NCBI RefSeq assembly: GCF_002077175.1 | Contig: NZ_CP014943.1 | Location: 4,712,001-4,776,000, forward strand | From: Colwellia sp. PAMC 21821 | GTDB lineage: Bacteria; Pseudomonadota; Gammaproteobacteria; Enterobacterales; Alteromonadaceae | Reading direction: 5' to 3' | DNA: 64,000 nt | Shown here: positions 55,428 through 64,000 of the stretch, one piece after another | How positions within the stretch are numbered: the stretch's first letter is position 1 | How the letters are laid out: each line of letters starts with the position of its first letter | Position numbers and translations under genes: made by a program | The notes under the pieces: generated by a model | What the model saw: only the letters and a program-made list of their open reading frames with translations | What the model was told of the DNA's origin: nothing | The model's database searches: none

Positions 55428-56495
55428 ATGCCCGTAGAAACTATCACCTGGATTGCTATTGTGTTTTGTATTTCACAATCGGCTATTTTTTCAGGATTAA
55501 ATTTAGCCTTTTTTTCGCTCAGTAGATTACAGCTAGAAGTTGAAGCAAATAAAGGCAATAAAGCAGCAAAAATTGTTTTAACACTGAGAAACGATTCTAA
55601 CTTTTTACTGGCCACTATTTTATGGGGTAATGTTGGAATTAATGTTTTATTAACCATGTTGTCAGATTCAGTATTGGCCGGTGTTGGTGCATTTTTATTC
55701 TCAACAATAGCGATAACCATTATTGGTGAGATAACACCACAAGCTTACTTTTCTCGTAATGCTTTAAAAATGGGTAGCATGCTGGCACCAATAATTCGCT
55801 TCTATCAATTTGTGCTTTACCCTGTTGCACGTCCAAGTGCTTTAATACTTGACGCTTGGTTGGGTAAAGAAGGTATTACCTATTTAGGCGAGAGTGAATT
55901 AGGTAACATCATTAAAGAGCATATACGTGCTGAAGAAGCAGACTTGAACCATGTTGAAGGTATTGGTGCATTAAACTTTTTTGCGCTTGATGAAATTAAA
56001 GTGACTGAAGAAGGTGAAGTGATAGACCCTCATTCTATTATCGCCTTACCGACAAAACTTGATTTGCCTATTTTGCCCGATACTTATACCGGTCCGAACG
56101 ATCCGTTTTTAACCATGCTTAACCAGTCAGGTCATAGTTGGGTGGTGATTACAAATCTTGAAGGTACCCCGTTGTTGGTTATTGATGCAGATGGCTTTTT
56201 ACGAAGCGCACTGTTTCAGTCAGAAAATTTTGACCCTTACAACTTTTGCCATCGCCCAGTTGTTATTACCGATGAAACAACCTCGTTAAATGAAGCTATT
56301 TTAAAAATGAAGGTGAATACGTCAACTGATAAGAACTTTGATGGCGTGATTGAGCACGATGTGCTGTTGGTGTGGGGTGAAACTAGACGAATTATTACCG
56401 GTGCTGATATTTTTGGACGCTTGCTTAAAGGCATGCTGCCGCTAGTGCAGCATAACGAAAAAGTAGCAGAACTAATTAACGCTGAAAAGTCATAA
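55428..56495 (+). CDS. CNNM/DUF21 transmembrane protein
   Basis: A 355-residue protein whose first 140 residues are the DUF21/CNNM transmembrane domain (SGLNLAFFSLSRLQLEVEANKGNKAA and GEITPQAYFSRNAL). CBS-like segments are visible near residues 200-340 in a divergent form. CNNM/CorB/CorC proteins are linked to magnesium export and Co2+ resistance. It follows mgtE after 23 bases, so uptake and export of Mg2+ are probably balanced from one transcript. The pair of typical CBS domains should be checked. Confidence 0.85.
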   Translation: MPVETITWIAIVFCISQSAIFSGLNLAFFSLSRLQLEVEANKGNKAAKIVLTLRNDSNFLLATILWGNVGINVLLTMLSDSVLAGVGAFLFSTIAITIIGEITPQAYFSRNALKMGSMLAPIIRFYQFVLYPVARPSALILDAWLGKEGITYLGESELGNIIKEHIRAEEADLNHVEGIGALNFFALDEIKVTEEGEVIDPHSIIALPTKLDLPILPDTYTGPNDPFLTMLNQSGHSWVVITNLEGTPLLVIDADGFLRSALFQSENFDPYNFCHRPVVITDETTSLNEAILKMKVNTSTDKNFDGVIEHDVLLVWGETRRIITGADIFGRLLKGMLPLVQHNEKVAELINAEKS

Positions 56496-56525
56496 TTCAG
56501 CGCTAGAGCACGTTATCAAAAAATG

Positions 56526-56558
56526 AACTTCGGCTATGTATTTAGCCGAAGTTTTTTT
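56526..56558 (+). terminator. Intrinsic terminator of mgtE operon
   Basis: AACTTCGGCTA (56526-56536) pairs perfectly with TAGCCGAAGTT (56543-56553) with a 6-base loop, followed by TTTTT to 56558. It begins 31 bases after the CNNM stop. Confidence 0.95.
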
Positions 56559-56626
56559 ATCATTTTTATCAAAAATAGCAAAACAACAATTGAGTGATAC
56601 TTCGGTTATAGTTTAATGACCTAGTA

Positions 56627-56654
56627 CCTTTTATCTATCACCTTTTATCTATCA
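56627..56654. repeat. Direct duplication of 14 bp
   Basis: CCTTTTATCTATCA occurs at 56627-56640 and again at 56641-56654, exact, in the spacer between the mgtE terminator and the UspA gene end. Confidence 0.9.
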
Positions 56655-56714
56655 ACTAGCATCTATTATCTGCAGCCTGTTACTTAGCTATATTTTAGTT
56701 TGGTAATGACTTAT

Positions 56715-57581
56715 TTACTCAGGTTTTAAAGCTAGCACGTCTGATTTTAACAAGCTTAAAATCTTCTCTGCGGTATTACCTAACACTTTCGCTTTTAAAC
56801 CTTTACGTCCAACGGTGCCGATAACCACTACACCTGCTTTTTCCTTTGCCGCAATACTCGGAATTACCTTTTCTGGGTCGCCTGCTTTAATGAAAAAATT
56901 AGCGACGGGAATATCATATTCAGCGGCCAATTTTTCAACTTCACTCTTTAAGGTTTTCTTTGCTTTACTTTCTAACTCATCTTTATAATGTATGCCTAAA
57001 TCACGTAATACTTTTGAAAACATTACGGTGTAACACACAAAGAGCTCAGCGTCGTTGGTTTCGGCAAATGTTTTTGCTGCTTTTAATATTTGATGATTAA
57101 GTGCTTGTTTGCTTTTACGTTTTGTTTCTAGGTCAATAGCGGCTAAAACATTGGGCGATTTACGCCATTTATTATCGCTAACAATAAATACCGGTGCAGG
57201 GCATTCGCGCAATAATTGCCAGTCGGTCGAAGTGTATAAAAAGGTCTCACTACGATGTGCAGTTTTTACTACCATGAGAGGGTTATGCTCTTTTGCGTAG
57301 CTGTTTATCCAATTGTAAATACGCTTTTCCCACACAACTTCAAAGCTGTAGTTAATGCCGTTAGGAATTAAATCAGCAAGTGCTTTTTTTGCATCATCGC
57401 TCACAGCATCAAGTATCGCTTGTTGTATTTTTTGTGGATCATCTTGAATAAGCCGTAAACTTTGATAACAAAAATAGACAATATGTAAAGAATTACTGGT
57501 ATTTTTAGCCAGTTCACAAGCGCGTTGAATGGCGACTGGTTTGCTATCCGATAAATCGGCGACAACGAATATACTGTTCAT
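56715..57581 (-). CDS. Tandem UspA-domain universal stress protein
   Basis: A 288-residue protein of two UspA domains (about 1-135 and 150-288). VVIGTVGRKGLKAKVLGNTAEKILSLLKSDVLAL is the canonical ATP-loop end G-2x-G-9x-G(S/T) of the second domain. The frame opens at 57626, but ATG 57581 (MNSIFVVADLSD) follows AGAGGA and begins the first domain, so it is chosen. It resembles UspE-type proteins. Role: stress survival, not defined here. Confidence 0.88.
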   Translation of the reverse strand: MNSIFVVADLSDSKPVAIQRACELAKNTSNSLHIVYFCYQSLRLIQDDPQKIQQAILDAVSDDAKKALADLIPNGINYSFEVVWEKRIYNWINSYAKEHNPLMVVKTAHRSETFLYTSTDWQLLRECPAPVFIVSDNKWRKSPNVLAAIDLETKRKSKQALNHQILKAAKTFAETNDAELFVCYTVMFSKVLRDLGIHYKDELESKAKKTLKSEVEKLAAEYDIPVANFFIKAGDPEKVIPSIAAKEKAGVVVIGTVGRKGLKAKVLGNTAEKILSLLKSDVLALKPE

Positions 57582-57759
57582 AAAATCCTCTTTTATTGAT
57601 GTGTATATAATAAAAGTAGCATACAAAATCTATATTTTCTTTGATATAAAACAAGTATTTAATAAAAATAATGTTTACGTGTATTATCGCGATATAACTT
57701 AACGAATTTACACTTACATACTCAACGAACAAACAGTAGTTTTAAAAAAAATTTTAGCG

Positions 57760-58110
57760 CTAGCTTGGCAATTTTTTAATGATCAAGCCCGTTAACGCAA
57801 CCGGCAATAAAGACACCAAACCAAAAATCCAACTACCGCTGATAAAAATGAGTATACTCGAAAGTAAAAAGCCCAAAGCAACCATGGTAGCGCCTATCAA
57901 CTTTGCGCTTTGATGAGAAAACAAGCCCCCTACTGAGAGTAAAACAGCCGCTAAAATTTGCATGACACCATAAAGTGTAATCGTGAAATCATTGAACAGG
58001 AAGCTTTGCAGAAATTTTACTTCTTGAGGACTGTGAGTAACTTTAGCAATGCCAGCAGCTAGACTTAATAATGCGATAATGACGATCAGTAAATTAATAA
58101 CAGTTTTCAT
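57760..58110 (-). CDS. Small four-helix membrane protein (DoxX-like)
   Basis: A 116-residue protein with four hydrophobic helices and the start LAAGIAKVTHSPQEVKFLQSF, which recalls DoxX/DoxD-like proteins. The start at 58110 is ATG with GGAG nearby (AACGGAGTTTAG). It stands alone on the minus strand. Function is not known; the DoxX name is by general resemblance only. Confidence 0.55.
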   Translation of the reverse strand: MKTVINLLIVIIALLSLAAGIAKVTHSPQEVKFLQSFLFNDFTITLYGVMQILAAVLLSVGGLFSHQSAKLIGATMVALGFLLSSILIFISGSWIFGLVSLLPVALTGLIIKKLPS

Positions 58111-58302
58111 CTAAACTCCGTTCACCAACATTTGTTACAAGGCTCTATATTACAAAGTTCTATATTTCAAAGTTCTTTTATTACAAAGTACTTGTTAATT
58201 TATGTGCTAAACAATGGTGTTAACTCAACTCAACCGCATAAATCAACGGTTAAGTCTCGATGCATTATTAACGTCACACTAAAACTAACTGCCACACTTG
58301 AG

Positions 58303-58512
58303 CTAACTGTCACACTCAAGCTTCGCTTTATATTTTTTACTGGCATAGATATATAAAAAAACTGCAATAACGATATTGAATATACAGCGTAATATTTCAG
58401 CTAATTGAAAGTTCAAGGTAACTAAAGAATAGAGCAAATCAATCGTTGACCCCAAACCCAATATAATGGCTAAAATCATAAATATTTTTTCTAAAGACAT
58501 TGAGTTAGACAT
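58303..58512 (-). CDS. Hypothetical two-helix membrane protein, 69 residues
   Basis: Starts MSNSMSLEKIFMILA. Two hydrophobic helices (about 12-32 and 38-58) and a charged tail (ASKKYKAKLECDS). A TTG at 58521 and ATG at 58500 are other start candidates; none has a strong ribosome-binding site. I recognise no family. Conservation would be needed to be sure it is a gene. Confidence 0.45.
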   Translation of the reverse strand: MSNSMSLEKIFMILAIILGLGSTIDLLYSLVTLNFQLAEILRCIFNIVIAVFLYIYASKKYKAKLECDS

Positions 58513-58632
58513 AATGACCAAAATTTGTGTACGTACCGAATATTATCGAACTATACACTTTATAGTTTTTAAATGAAAATTGAACAAATGCTTAATGCCT
58601 TACAGTATTTATAACTCTGTGAATACACAGAA

Positions 58633-59883
58633 TTAGCCTACCAATTTACTTACAACTTTTACATTGTTATCCAAGGTTTTATGAACTGGACATTTGTCTG
58701 CTATTTCTAAAAATCGCGTTTGTTGGGCGGTGTCTAACTCTCCAACAAAACTAATTTCACGTATAATAGCTTCAATGCCTTGGTTTTTTTCCTCACAGTC
58801 TTGGCAGTCTTGTTGATAATCTCGGCTATGTTTTAGCTCAACTTTGATATGCTTTATGGCAAGTTTTTTACGTGTCGCGTACATACGAAGTGTCATGGCA
58901 GTGCAAGCGCCTAAACCGGCAAGTAAATGCTCGTAGGGATCAGGTCCCATATTATCGCCGCCTGCACTTTGCGGTTCATCTGCAAGCCAATAATGACTAT
59001 TCGTGCTTACGTGTTGGGTAAATTTATGATTTTTTTCTTCGACAATAACATGCCCTTTAATCACTTCGACTTTTTCCTGGGCGCAATTGTTATCACCCGC
59101 ATTGATTTCAGTACTATTTTTAGCATTGCTTGGGACTGAAATATATCGCCCTGCCCATGCAGCTATTACGTCTGCAGCATATTCGGCGTCACGTTTTTTG
59201 GTTAATAAGTGATCGGCACCATCTAAACTGACAAAGCTTTTGGGGTGCAATGCCGCTTGATATATTTTCTCCGCTTCACTGATATTGACTGTGCTGTCAA
59301 CCGGAGAGTGCATGACTAAGAGCGCCTTTCTTAATTGACCAATATGGCTGGTATCGTAGCGTTTAATATCATCTAAAAATTGTTTTTCGATCGTAAACAC
59401 ACGCCCTGCTAAGTTGACTTCAGCTTTGCCATTTTTTTCAATATCATCAATTTGTAGGGCAAAGTTATGAGCAACATGCTCTGCATCTGACGGCGCCCCA
59501 ATAGTAACAACGGCCATAGCCTCTTCAACATGCTGAGCAACATTAAGTACCGCCGCACCACCTAAGCTATGGCCAATGAGTAGGCGAGGCGCTTGATATT
59601 CTACACGGAGAAAATTCGCTGCAGCAATTAAATCTTTTATATTTGAGGAAAAGTTACTATTCGCAAAGTCACCATCACTATTGCCTAAACCGGTAAAATC
59701 AAACCTTAACACTGCAATACCTTTACGCATTAAAGCTCGACTAATTCTTGATGCCGCTGCAATGTCTTTGCCACAGGTAAAACAATGCGCGAATAAGGCA
59801 TAAAATTTCACATCAGATTCTGGCGTTTCCAGTAATCCACTCAGTTTGTGTTCACCGCTGATAAATTCAACTTTTGTGCGCAT
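58633..59883 (-). CDS. Alpha/beta hydrolase fused to OsmC-type peroxide reductase
   Basis: A 416-residue two-domain protein. The N-terminal alpha/beta hydrolase (about 1-245) has nucleophile Ser106 in GHSLGGAAV, and [11 protein letters not shown] and GADHLL near the other triad members. The C-terminal OsmC domain (about 280-416) has [14 protein letters not shown] and DKCPVHKTL, the two reactive Cys positions. This fusion is known in several bacteria. OsmC proteins reduce organic peroxides. The frame opens at 59910; ATG 59883 preceded by AAAGGG and beginning MRTKVEF is chosen. The role of joining a hydrolase to the reductase is unknown. Confidence 0.9.
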   Translation of the reverse strand: MRTKVEFISGEHKLSGLLETPESDVKFYALFAHCFTCGKDIAAASRISRALMRKGIAVLRFDFTGLGNSDGDFANSNFSSNIKDLIAAANFLRVEYQAPRLLIGHSLGGAAVLNVAQHVEEAMAVVTIGAPSDAEHVAHNFALQIDDIEKNGKAEVNLAGRVFTIEKQFLDDIKRYDTSHIGQLRKALLVMHSPVDSTVNISEAEKIYQAALHPKSFVSLDGADHLLTKKRDAEYAADVIAAWAGRYISVPSNAKNSTEINAGDNNCAQEKVEVIKGHVIVEEKNHKFTQHVSTNSHYWLADEPQSAGGDNMGPDPYEHLLAGLGACTAMTLRMYATRKKLAIKHIKVELKHSRDYQQDCQDCEEKNQGIEAIIREISFVGELDTAQQTRFLEIADKCPVHKTLDNNVKVVSKLVG

Positions 59884-60057
59884 ATATAACCCTTTTTGTA
59901 AGTTCGTCAATTAGTCACATTGCTGCGCTACTCATATTGACCGTAAGGTTTTAATAAAAATTTCTTTTATCATAATACTAGTTAAATTTTTGCGATACAT
60001 TGCATATTATTTTGTATAAAATATACCGATGTTAATCAAATTTTTTAAGGAACAAGT

Positions 60058-61278
60058 ATGACTATAGGTGTGGGCGGCTCTACCGCAAAAATTGAACTTG
60101 AGAAGTTAGTCAATATGACTGGTCAAGTCCAAGCAATAACTGAGGCTGAATTAAATCAGCGCATTGCGAAAGCGCAAAAAATTATGGCTAAAAATAATAT
60201 TGCGGCCACCTATATCGACGCTGGAACCAACCTATATTACTTTACCGGTACGCGATGGTACGCCAGCGAACGTATGGTGGGCGCTATTATTCCTCAACAA
60301 GGAGAAATTAAATATATTACACCCTTCTTTGAAGTGAATACGCTTAGTCAATATATGACGATTAAAGGCGAAATAAAAGGTTGGCAAGAACATGAAAGCC
60401 CTTATCAGCTCGTTAAGCAAACCTTAACACAATTGGGCATTACTTCTGGCCGATTAGCCATTGATGAGTCTGCCGCTTTTTTTATTGCTGATGGTATTAA
60501 AAAAGCCGCTCCCGAGTTAGAACTCGTTGATGCAAAATGTGTAACTGCAGGTTGTCGTGCAGAAAAATCAGACACCGAAATTGCCTTATTGCAACAAGCA
60601 AAAGATATGACCATAGAGGTTCATAAAGCTGTAGCACGTATATTACATGTCGGTATTACTACACAAGAAGTTACTAATTTTATCGACCAAGCACATCGTA
60701 AAGTGGGTGCACCTGCTGGCTCATATTTTTGTATTGTGCTCTTTGGTGAAGATTCATCTTATCCACACGGTGTTAAATCACCAAAAACCTTAGAAAAAAA
60801 TGACATTGTATTAATTGACACTGGCTGCCAGGTTGAAGGATATAACTCTGATATTACTCGTACTTACGTTTTTGGCGAGCCAAATCAGCGCCAACGTGAC
60901 ATGTGGCAAATAGAAAAACTAGCACAGAAAGCCGCCTTTGACGCTGCCAAAATTGGCGTAGCTTGCGGTGATGTGGATGTTGCAGCAAGAGATTATTTAG
61001 CAAGTCAAGATTTAGGCCCCGATTATCAAACACCTGGCTGCCCGCATAGAACAGGACATGGTGTAGGTTTAGACATTCACGAATGGCCATATCTCGTGCG
61101 AAGCGATAGAACACCTCTTGCTAAAGGCATGTGTTTTTCCAATGAACCTATGTTGGTAATACCTAATGAATTTGGTATTCGATTAGAAGACCATTTTTAT
61201 ATGACTGACACAGGCGCTAAGTGGTTTACTGAGCCTTCATATTCGATTGACGACCCGTTTGGCTATCAACAAGCTTAA
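60058..61278 (+). CDS. M24-family metallopeptidase (Xaa-Pro aminopeptidase-like)
   Basis: A 406-residue pita-bread enzyme. All five metal ligands are present: Asp254 (VLIDTGCQ), Asp265 (NSDITRTY), His334 (RTGHGVGLDIHEWP), Glu363 (FSNEPML) and Glu377 (RLEDHF). The N-terminal part (about 25-155) is a creatinase-like domain. It probably removes N-terminal residues ahead of proline from peptides. AAGGAACAAGT is a strong ribosome-binding site for ATG 60058. No signal peptide is seen. Confidence 0.92.
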   Translation: MTIGVGGSTAKIELEKLVNMTGQVQAITEAELNQRIAKAQKIMAKNNIAATYIDAGTNLYYFTGTRWYASERMVGAIIPQQGEIKYITPFFEVNTLSQYMTIKGEIKGWQEHESPYQLVKQTLTQLGITSGRLAIDESAAFFIADGIKKAAPELELVDAKCVTAGCRAEKSDTEIALLQQAKDMTIEVHKAVARILHVGITTQEVTNFIDQAHRKVGAPAGSYFCIVLFGEDSSYPHGVKSPKTLEKNDIVLIDTGCQVEGYNSDITRTYVFGEPNQRQRDMWQIEKLAQKAAFDAAKIGVACGDVDVAARDYLASQDLGPDYQTPGCPHRTGHGVGLDIHEWPYLVRSDRTPLAKGMCFSNEPMLVIPNEFGIRLEDHFYMTDTGAKWFTEPSYSIDDPFGYQQA

Positions 61279-61317
61279 ACAAAACACAAACCACATTGGT
61301 TGTTTTTTATGCTAGAA

Positions 61318-61347
61318 GTCAGGACTAAATGTCTCGTTTATCCTGAC
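61318..61347 (+). terminator. Hairpin after M24 peptidase gene
   Basis: GTCAGGA (61318-61324) pairs with TCCTGAC (61341-61347). It lies 40 bases past the stop. The 16-base loop and missing T tract make it a modest candidate. Confidence 0.35.
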
Positions 61348-61443
61348 CTCTAAAAACTAATACACTTTGTAGCAGCAAATAGATTGGCGTATGTCTTTGG
61401 CTTTGGATAGAATCAATACATTATAATTTTTGATATCGAGCTT

Positions 61444-61995
61444 ATGCACGCATTTTTAGAATACATTCCGTTAGTAATTTTTTTCGTTTTTTATAAGTTT
61501 GCCGATATTTATTGGGCAACTGCCTCATTAATCGTTGCATCTGCTATACAAATAGCCTATTTCTTAATACGAAAACAGCCAATTCCAAAAAGAAATCTAA
61601 TTTTCTTTGGTTTAATTGCCGTATTTGGCGGCCTTACTATTTATATGCATGACGATACCTTTTTAAAATGGAAGGTAACTATTATCCAAGGTATTTTTGC
61701 TATTGCGCTGATCGTTAGTCAAAAAGTATTTAATAAAAATATTATGAAAGAGTTTTTAGGTGAAGCCTTAACCTTACCCGAAAACATCTGGAATAGATTA
61801 AATCTTGCTTGGGCGCTGTTCTTTGCCCTATGTGGTTTCCTCAATTGGTACATTGCCTTTAACTTTAGCTTAGAAACCTGGGTTAACTTTAAAGTATTTG
61901 GCTTAACGGCGTTAACTTTTGTGTTTGCTATTGGCTCGATAATATCATTGTATAAATATATGCCGGAAGAAAAAGAAGAAGAAAAGCAAGAATAG
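61444..61995 (+). CDS. yciB: YciB, inner-membrane septation/cell-envelope protein
   Basis: A 183-residue membrane protein with five helices, the family of YciB/IspZ. LEYIPLVIFFVFYKFADIYWATASLIVAS at the start, MHDDTFLKWKVTIIQ, and LNLAWALFFALCGFLNWYIAFN match E. coli YciB throughout. YciB has roles in envelope synthesis and division. It is followed by yciI as in many gammaproteobacteria. The C-terminal acidic tail (PEEKEEEKQE) is longer than in E. coli. Confidence 0.94.
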   Translation: MHAFLEYIPLVIFFVFYKFADIYWATASLIVASAIQIAYFLIRKQPIPKRNLIFFGLIAVFGGLTIYMHDDTFLKWKVTIIQGIFAIALIVSQKVFNKNIMKEFLGEALTLPENIWNRLNLAWALFFALCGFLNWYIAFNFSLETWVNFKVFGLTALTFVFAIGSIISLYKYMPEEKEEEKQE

Positions 61996-62049
61996 CTTGG
62001 CATGCGTTTTTCGCGGCTGTTAATTAAATAATAATTTTTTGGATGTAAA

Positions 62050-62352
62050 ATGTTTTATCTTATCTATAGTGAAGATGTTGAAAATAGCTTAGCGCTACGT
62101 ATGAGTGTACGCGAAAATCATTTAGATCGTTTACGAGTGTTGCAAGATCAAGGCAAGCTACTTGTAGCGGGTCCTTGCCCTGCTATTGATAGTGAAAATC
62201 CAGGTGATGCAGGTTTTACGGGTTCACTTATTATTGCAGAATTCGACAGTTTAGTCGCTGCTCAGCAGTGGGCTGACCAAGACCCTTACATAGCCGCGGG
62301 CGTTTATAAGAACGTTACCGTTAAACCGTACAAAAAAGTACTTCCAGCATAA
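62050..62352 (+). CDS. yciI: YciI-family protein
   Basis: A 100-residue dimeric alpha/beta barrel protein. [25 protein letters not shown] with the conserved His, [19 protein letters not shown] and [13 protein letters not shown] are the YciI features; the His/Asp pair gives a putative active site. Function unknown in general. The gene stands 54 bases after yciB in the usual order. Confidence 0.94.
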   Translation: MFYLIYSEDVENSLALRMSVRENHLDRLRVLQDQGKLLVAGPCPAIDSENPGDAGFTGSLIIAEFDSLVAAQQWADQDPYIAAGVYKNVTVKPYKKVLPA

Positions 62353-62368
62353 GTATTGATTTTTAGCC

Positions 62369-62773
62369 ATGAATAATAAAAATGTGAGTAAATACATATT
62401 GGCAAGCTTACTACTATTTTCTAATGTGGTGTTGGCTAAAAATAACGTAGAAATGTGTGAAACAAAAATGGACACTTTATCCGAAGTGTCCCGTTGTTTG
62501 GATGGCACTAAAGAAAAGAAAGATCGAGAGTTACAAACTTGGGTAAATAATCAAATTTTTATCTTAGAAGAGTTAGCGGCACACAACGGTCGCCGCACGT
62601 CGCTCGACATGTTTAAGCGATCACAGCGCAATTTTATTAGCTATCGGGAAAATAACTGTCGGTGGCAATATTTAGTCGTTGCGCCAGATGAAGGCGCCGC
62701 TGTTGCTTATAAAAAATGTTATATAACATTGACACAATATCGCATTGAAGAATTATCCAACCTTAATAAATAG
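62369..62773 (+). CDS. LprI-like lysozyme inhibitor domain protein
   Basis: A 134-residue exported protein with a signal peptide ending about VLA (23). The mature part has conserved Cys residues and the pattern FKRSQRNFISYRENNCRWQY, YKKCYITLTQYRIEEL, matching PF07007 (LprI, a lysozyme inhibitor of mycobacteria). It starts 16 bases after yciI, so it is probably co-transcribed. Inhibition of lysozyme is inferred from the domain only. Confidence 0.75.
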   Translation: MNNKNVSKYILASLLLFSNVVLAKNNVEMCETKMDTLSEVSRCLDGTKEKKDRELQTWVNNQIFILEELAAHNGRRTSLDMFKRSQRNFISYRENNCRWQYLVVAPDEGAAVAYKKCYITLTQYRIEELSNLNK

Positions 62774-62958
62774 TTAATTTTATCTCATTATCTCTGGTTA
62801 AAAAAACGTCTTATCATCATGATAAAACGCCATAACTTACGTTCATTCATAGACTAAGTTATTTCTAGATTAAGTTATTCATCGCTTGATATACAACATG
62901 TTGTTAACATTATGTAATCATGACAAACTAGCTCCACTTAATTTAATGGAGTAAATTT

Positions 62959-63903
62959 ATGTCCGCACATAAACACATCTATCTTTACACGCTCCTCACG
63001 TTATTATTTATTAATCTTGTTGGCTGTGCTTCAAAACCTATCGGCACCTCTGATCAGTTAACACTAAAAACAGCGCGCTATGGCCATGGGGTTGTTAATG
63101 ACGGAGATAAAATATACGTCATTGCTGGTGCTAATCAGTCTGGCTTCCTATCAGATATAGAGATTATTGATCCGTCTACGAATGAAATTAATGTCTTGGC
63201 TAATAAAGTTATTCCAAGAAGGTATTTTTCTGCGGTTTGGGACGGCAAGCATTCGATATATATACTCGGTGGTGTTAGCCTGAAAAATAAAAAGTTTCGG
63301 TATGAAAAACGAGTGGAAGTATTTAATACCCAAACAAATACCGTAAGCTTTGCCAAGCCTTTGCCTGCGCCAACACGAATAAACAGCGCGGTATTATTGC
63401 ATGATAGAATTTATGTTCTAGGTGGTGCATATCCTAAAAATGCTAAGTTATCACCTACTGCATTAGTAGCTGTGTTTGATATAAAAAATGACAGTTGGGT
63501 GAGAGCAGCTAATATGCCTACGGCAAAGACTACTCGCGCGTTTGTTAAAGATAATTTTGTCTATGTTGTTGGCGGCTATGACAGGGTTTCTTCTCTTGAT
63601 GTATTTGAACGTTTTGACCCGATAAAAAACCAATGGCTATCGCTCCCCTCCCTGCCCGCTAAAATCAGCGCCCACAGCATAAGCCTCATCGAAAATAAAT
63701 TATTTATTTTTGGCGACTATAACAACTTAACCTCTACTTATAGTTATGATTTTGATGCGACCAAGTGGGAAAAACTAGCTATAGACTATAAAGCTAGTCG
63801 CCATAATGCCACAACAACGCTAGGTGAAAGCACCTATGTTATCGGCGGTAATACCGGTACAAAAGGCCCGTTCCTTGATTATATTCAAGTATTTAAGCTG
63901 TAA
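62959..63903 (+). CDS. Kelch-repeat lipoprotein
   Basis: A 314-residue lipoprotein: signal with lipobox LVGC (lipidated Cys23) and about five or six Kelch motifs with GG pairs (IYILGGVS, IYVLGGAY, VYVVGGYD, YVIGGN) that form a beta-propeller. Kelch lipoproteins bind carbohydrates or other proteins at the cell surface; which is not readable. GGAG precedes the ATG at 62959. The last repeat shows FGDYN in place of GG. The gene ends 97 bases before the window end. Confidence 0.85.
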   Translation: MSAHKHIYLYTLLTLLFINLVGCASKPIGTSDQLTLKTARYGHGVVNDGDKIYVIAGANQSGFLSDIEIIDPSTNEINVLANKVIPRRYFSAVWDGKHSIYILGGVSLKNKKFRYEKRVEVFNTQTNTVSFAKPLPAPTRINSAVLLHDRIYVLGGAYPKNAKLSPTALVAVFDIKNDSWVRAANMPTAKTTRAFVKDNFVYVVGGYDRVSSLDVFERFDPIKNQWLSLPSLPAKISAHSISLIENKLFIFGDYNNLTSTYSYDFDATKWEKLAIDYKASRHNATTTLGESTYVIGGNTGTKGPFLDYIQVFKL

Positions 63904-63959
63904 TAGAAAACGTGACTATCGGTTTATATAAAGCTTTATTAATACTTTATAAGTAAATT

Positions 63960-63984
63960 AAGGCTAAAATTTATTTTTAGCCTT
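63960..63984 (+). terminator. Hairpin after Kelch lipoprotein gene
   Basis: AAGGCTAAAA (63960-63969) pairs exactly with TTTTAGCCTT (63975-63984) around TTTAT. Weak T-rich tail (TCATATTTTA). Probable 3' end of the Kelch gene transcript. Confidence 0.7.
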
Positions 63985-64000
63985 TCATATTTTATATTGT

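Overview
The window is AT-rich chromosomal DNA from a marine gammaproteobacterium, most likely of the Alteromonadales and close to Colwellia/Thalassotalea. This rests on protein resemblance (gshA, maeA, rimK, tamAB, yciB/yciI, frmAB), low GC and short AT-rich spacers; it is an inference, since no rRNA or other marker gene is present. I see no tRNA, rRNA, CRISPR array, IS element or prophage. About fifty protein genes fill the window, broken by short spacers that hold hairpin terminators and several short tandem repeats.

Layout. 0.3-5.7 kb: a minus-strand purine module. PuuD-type membrane urate oxidase with a cytochrome c tail, a Tsx-like outer-membrane channel and an NCS2 purine permease form one operon; a FadR-type GntR and a RutR-like TetR regulator lie upstream. 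6-8.3 kb: NAD-malic enzyme behind two perfect palindromes, then ybaA. 8.5-12 kb: a large secreted zinc metallopeptidase. 12.3-13.4 kb: a 48-residue membrane peptide gene and a bestrophin-type channel. 13.5-19 kb: glutathione and formaldehyde detoxification (gshA, frmB, frmA), an SMR transporter and a LysR regulator. 19.4-22.5 kb: two nearly identical VOC proteins flanking a type II NADH dehydrogenase and a cupin. 22.7-25.2 kb: a UvrA2-like gene of clearly higher GC, probably acquired.

25.6-32.9 kb: a GAF-GGDEF diguanylate cyclase, then an HdfR-like regulator divergent from rimK - desuccinylase-like - retropepsin-like protease - MscS, then another MscS and an orphan MlaC-like protein. 33.5-42 kb is a cyclic-di-GMP block. 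It opens with a CHASE histidine kinase, a receiver protein and a REC-GGDEF-EAL protein. It continues with a tightly overlapping four-gene operon: periplasmic cupredoxin, membrane GGDEF-EAL protein, DUF3034-like barrel and a lipoprotein truncated haemoglobin. That operon is the best candidate here for an undescribed system: a metal/haem-equipped envelope module joined to c-di-GMP turnover.

42-64 kb: MscS plus a DUF432-like protein, UspA proteins, tamB/tamA, a Kef-type antiporter, a magnesium group (corA, mgtE and a CNNM/DUF21 protein), an alpha/beta hydrolase-OsmC fusion, an M24 peptidase, yciB, yciI, an LprI-like protein and a Kelch-repeat lipoprotein. Repeated themes are membrane tension and ion homeostasis (three MscS channels, bestrophin, Kef, Mg2+ transport), thiol/aldehyde stress and c-di-GMP signalling. 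Several starts were moved inward from the longest open frame on the basis of ribosome-binding sites, family length or signal peptides; each case is stated.
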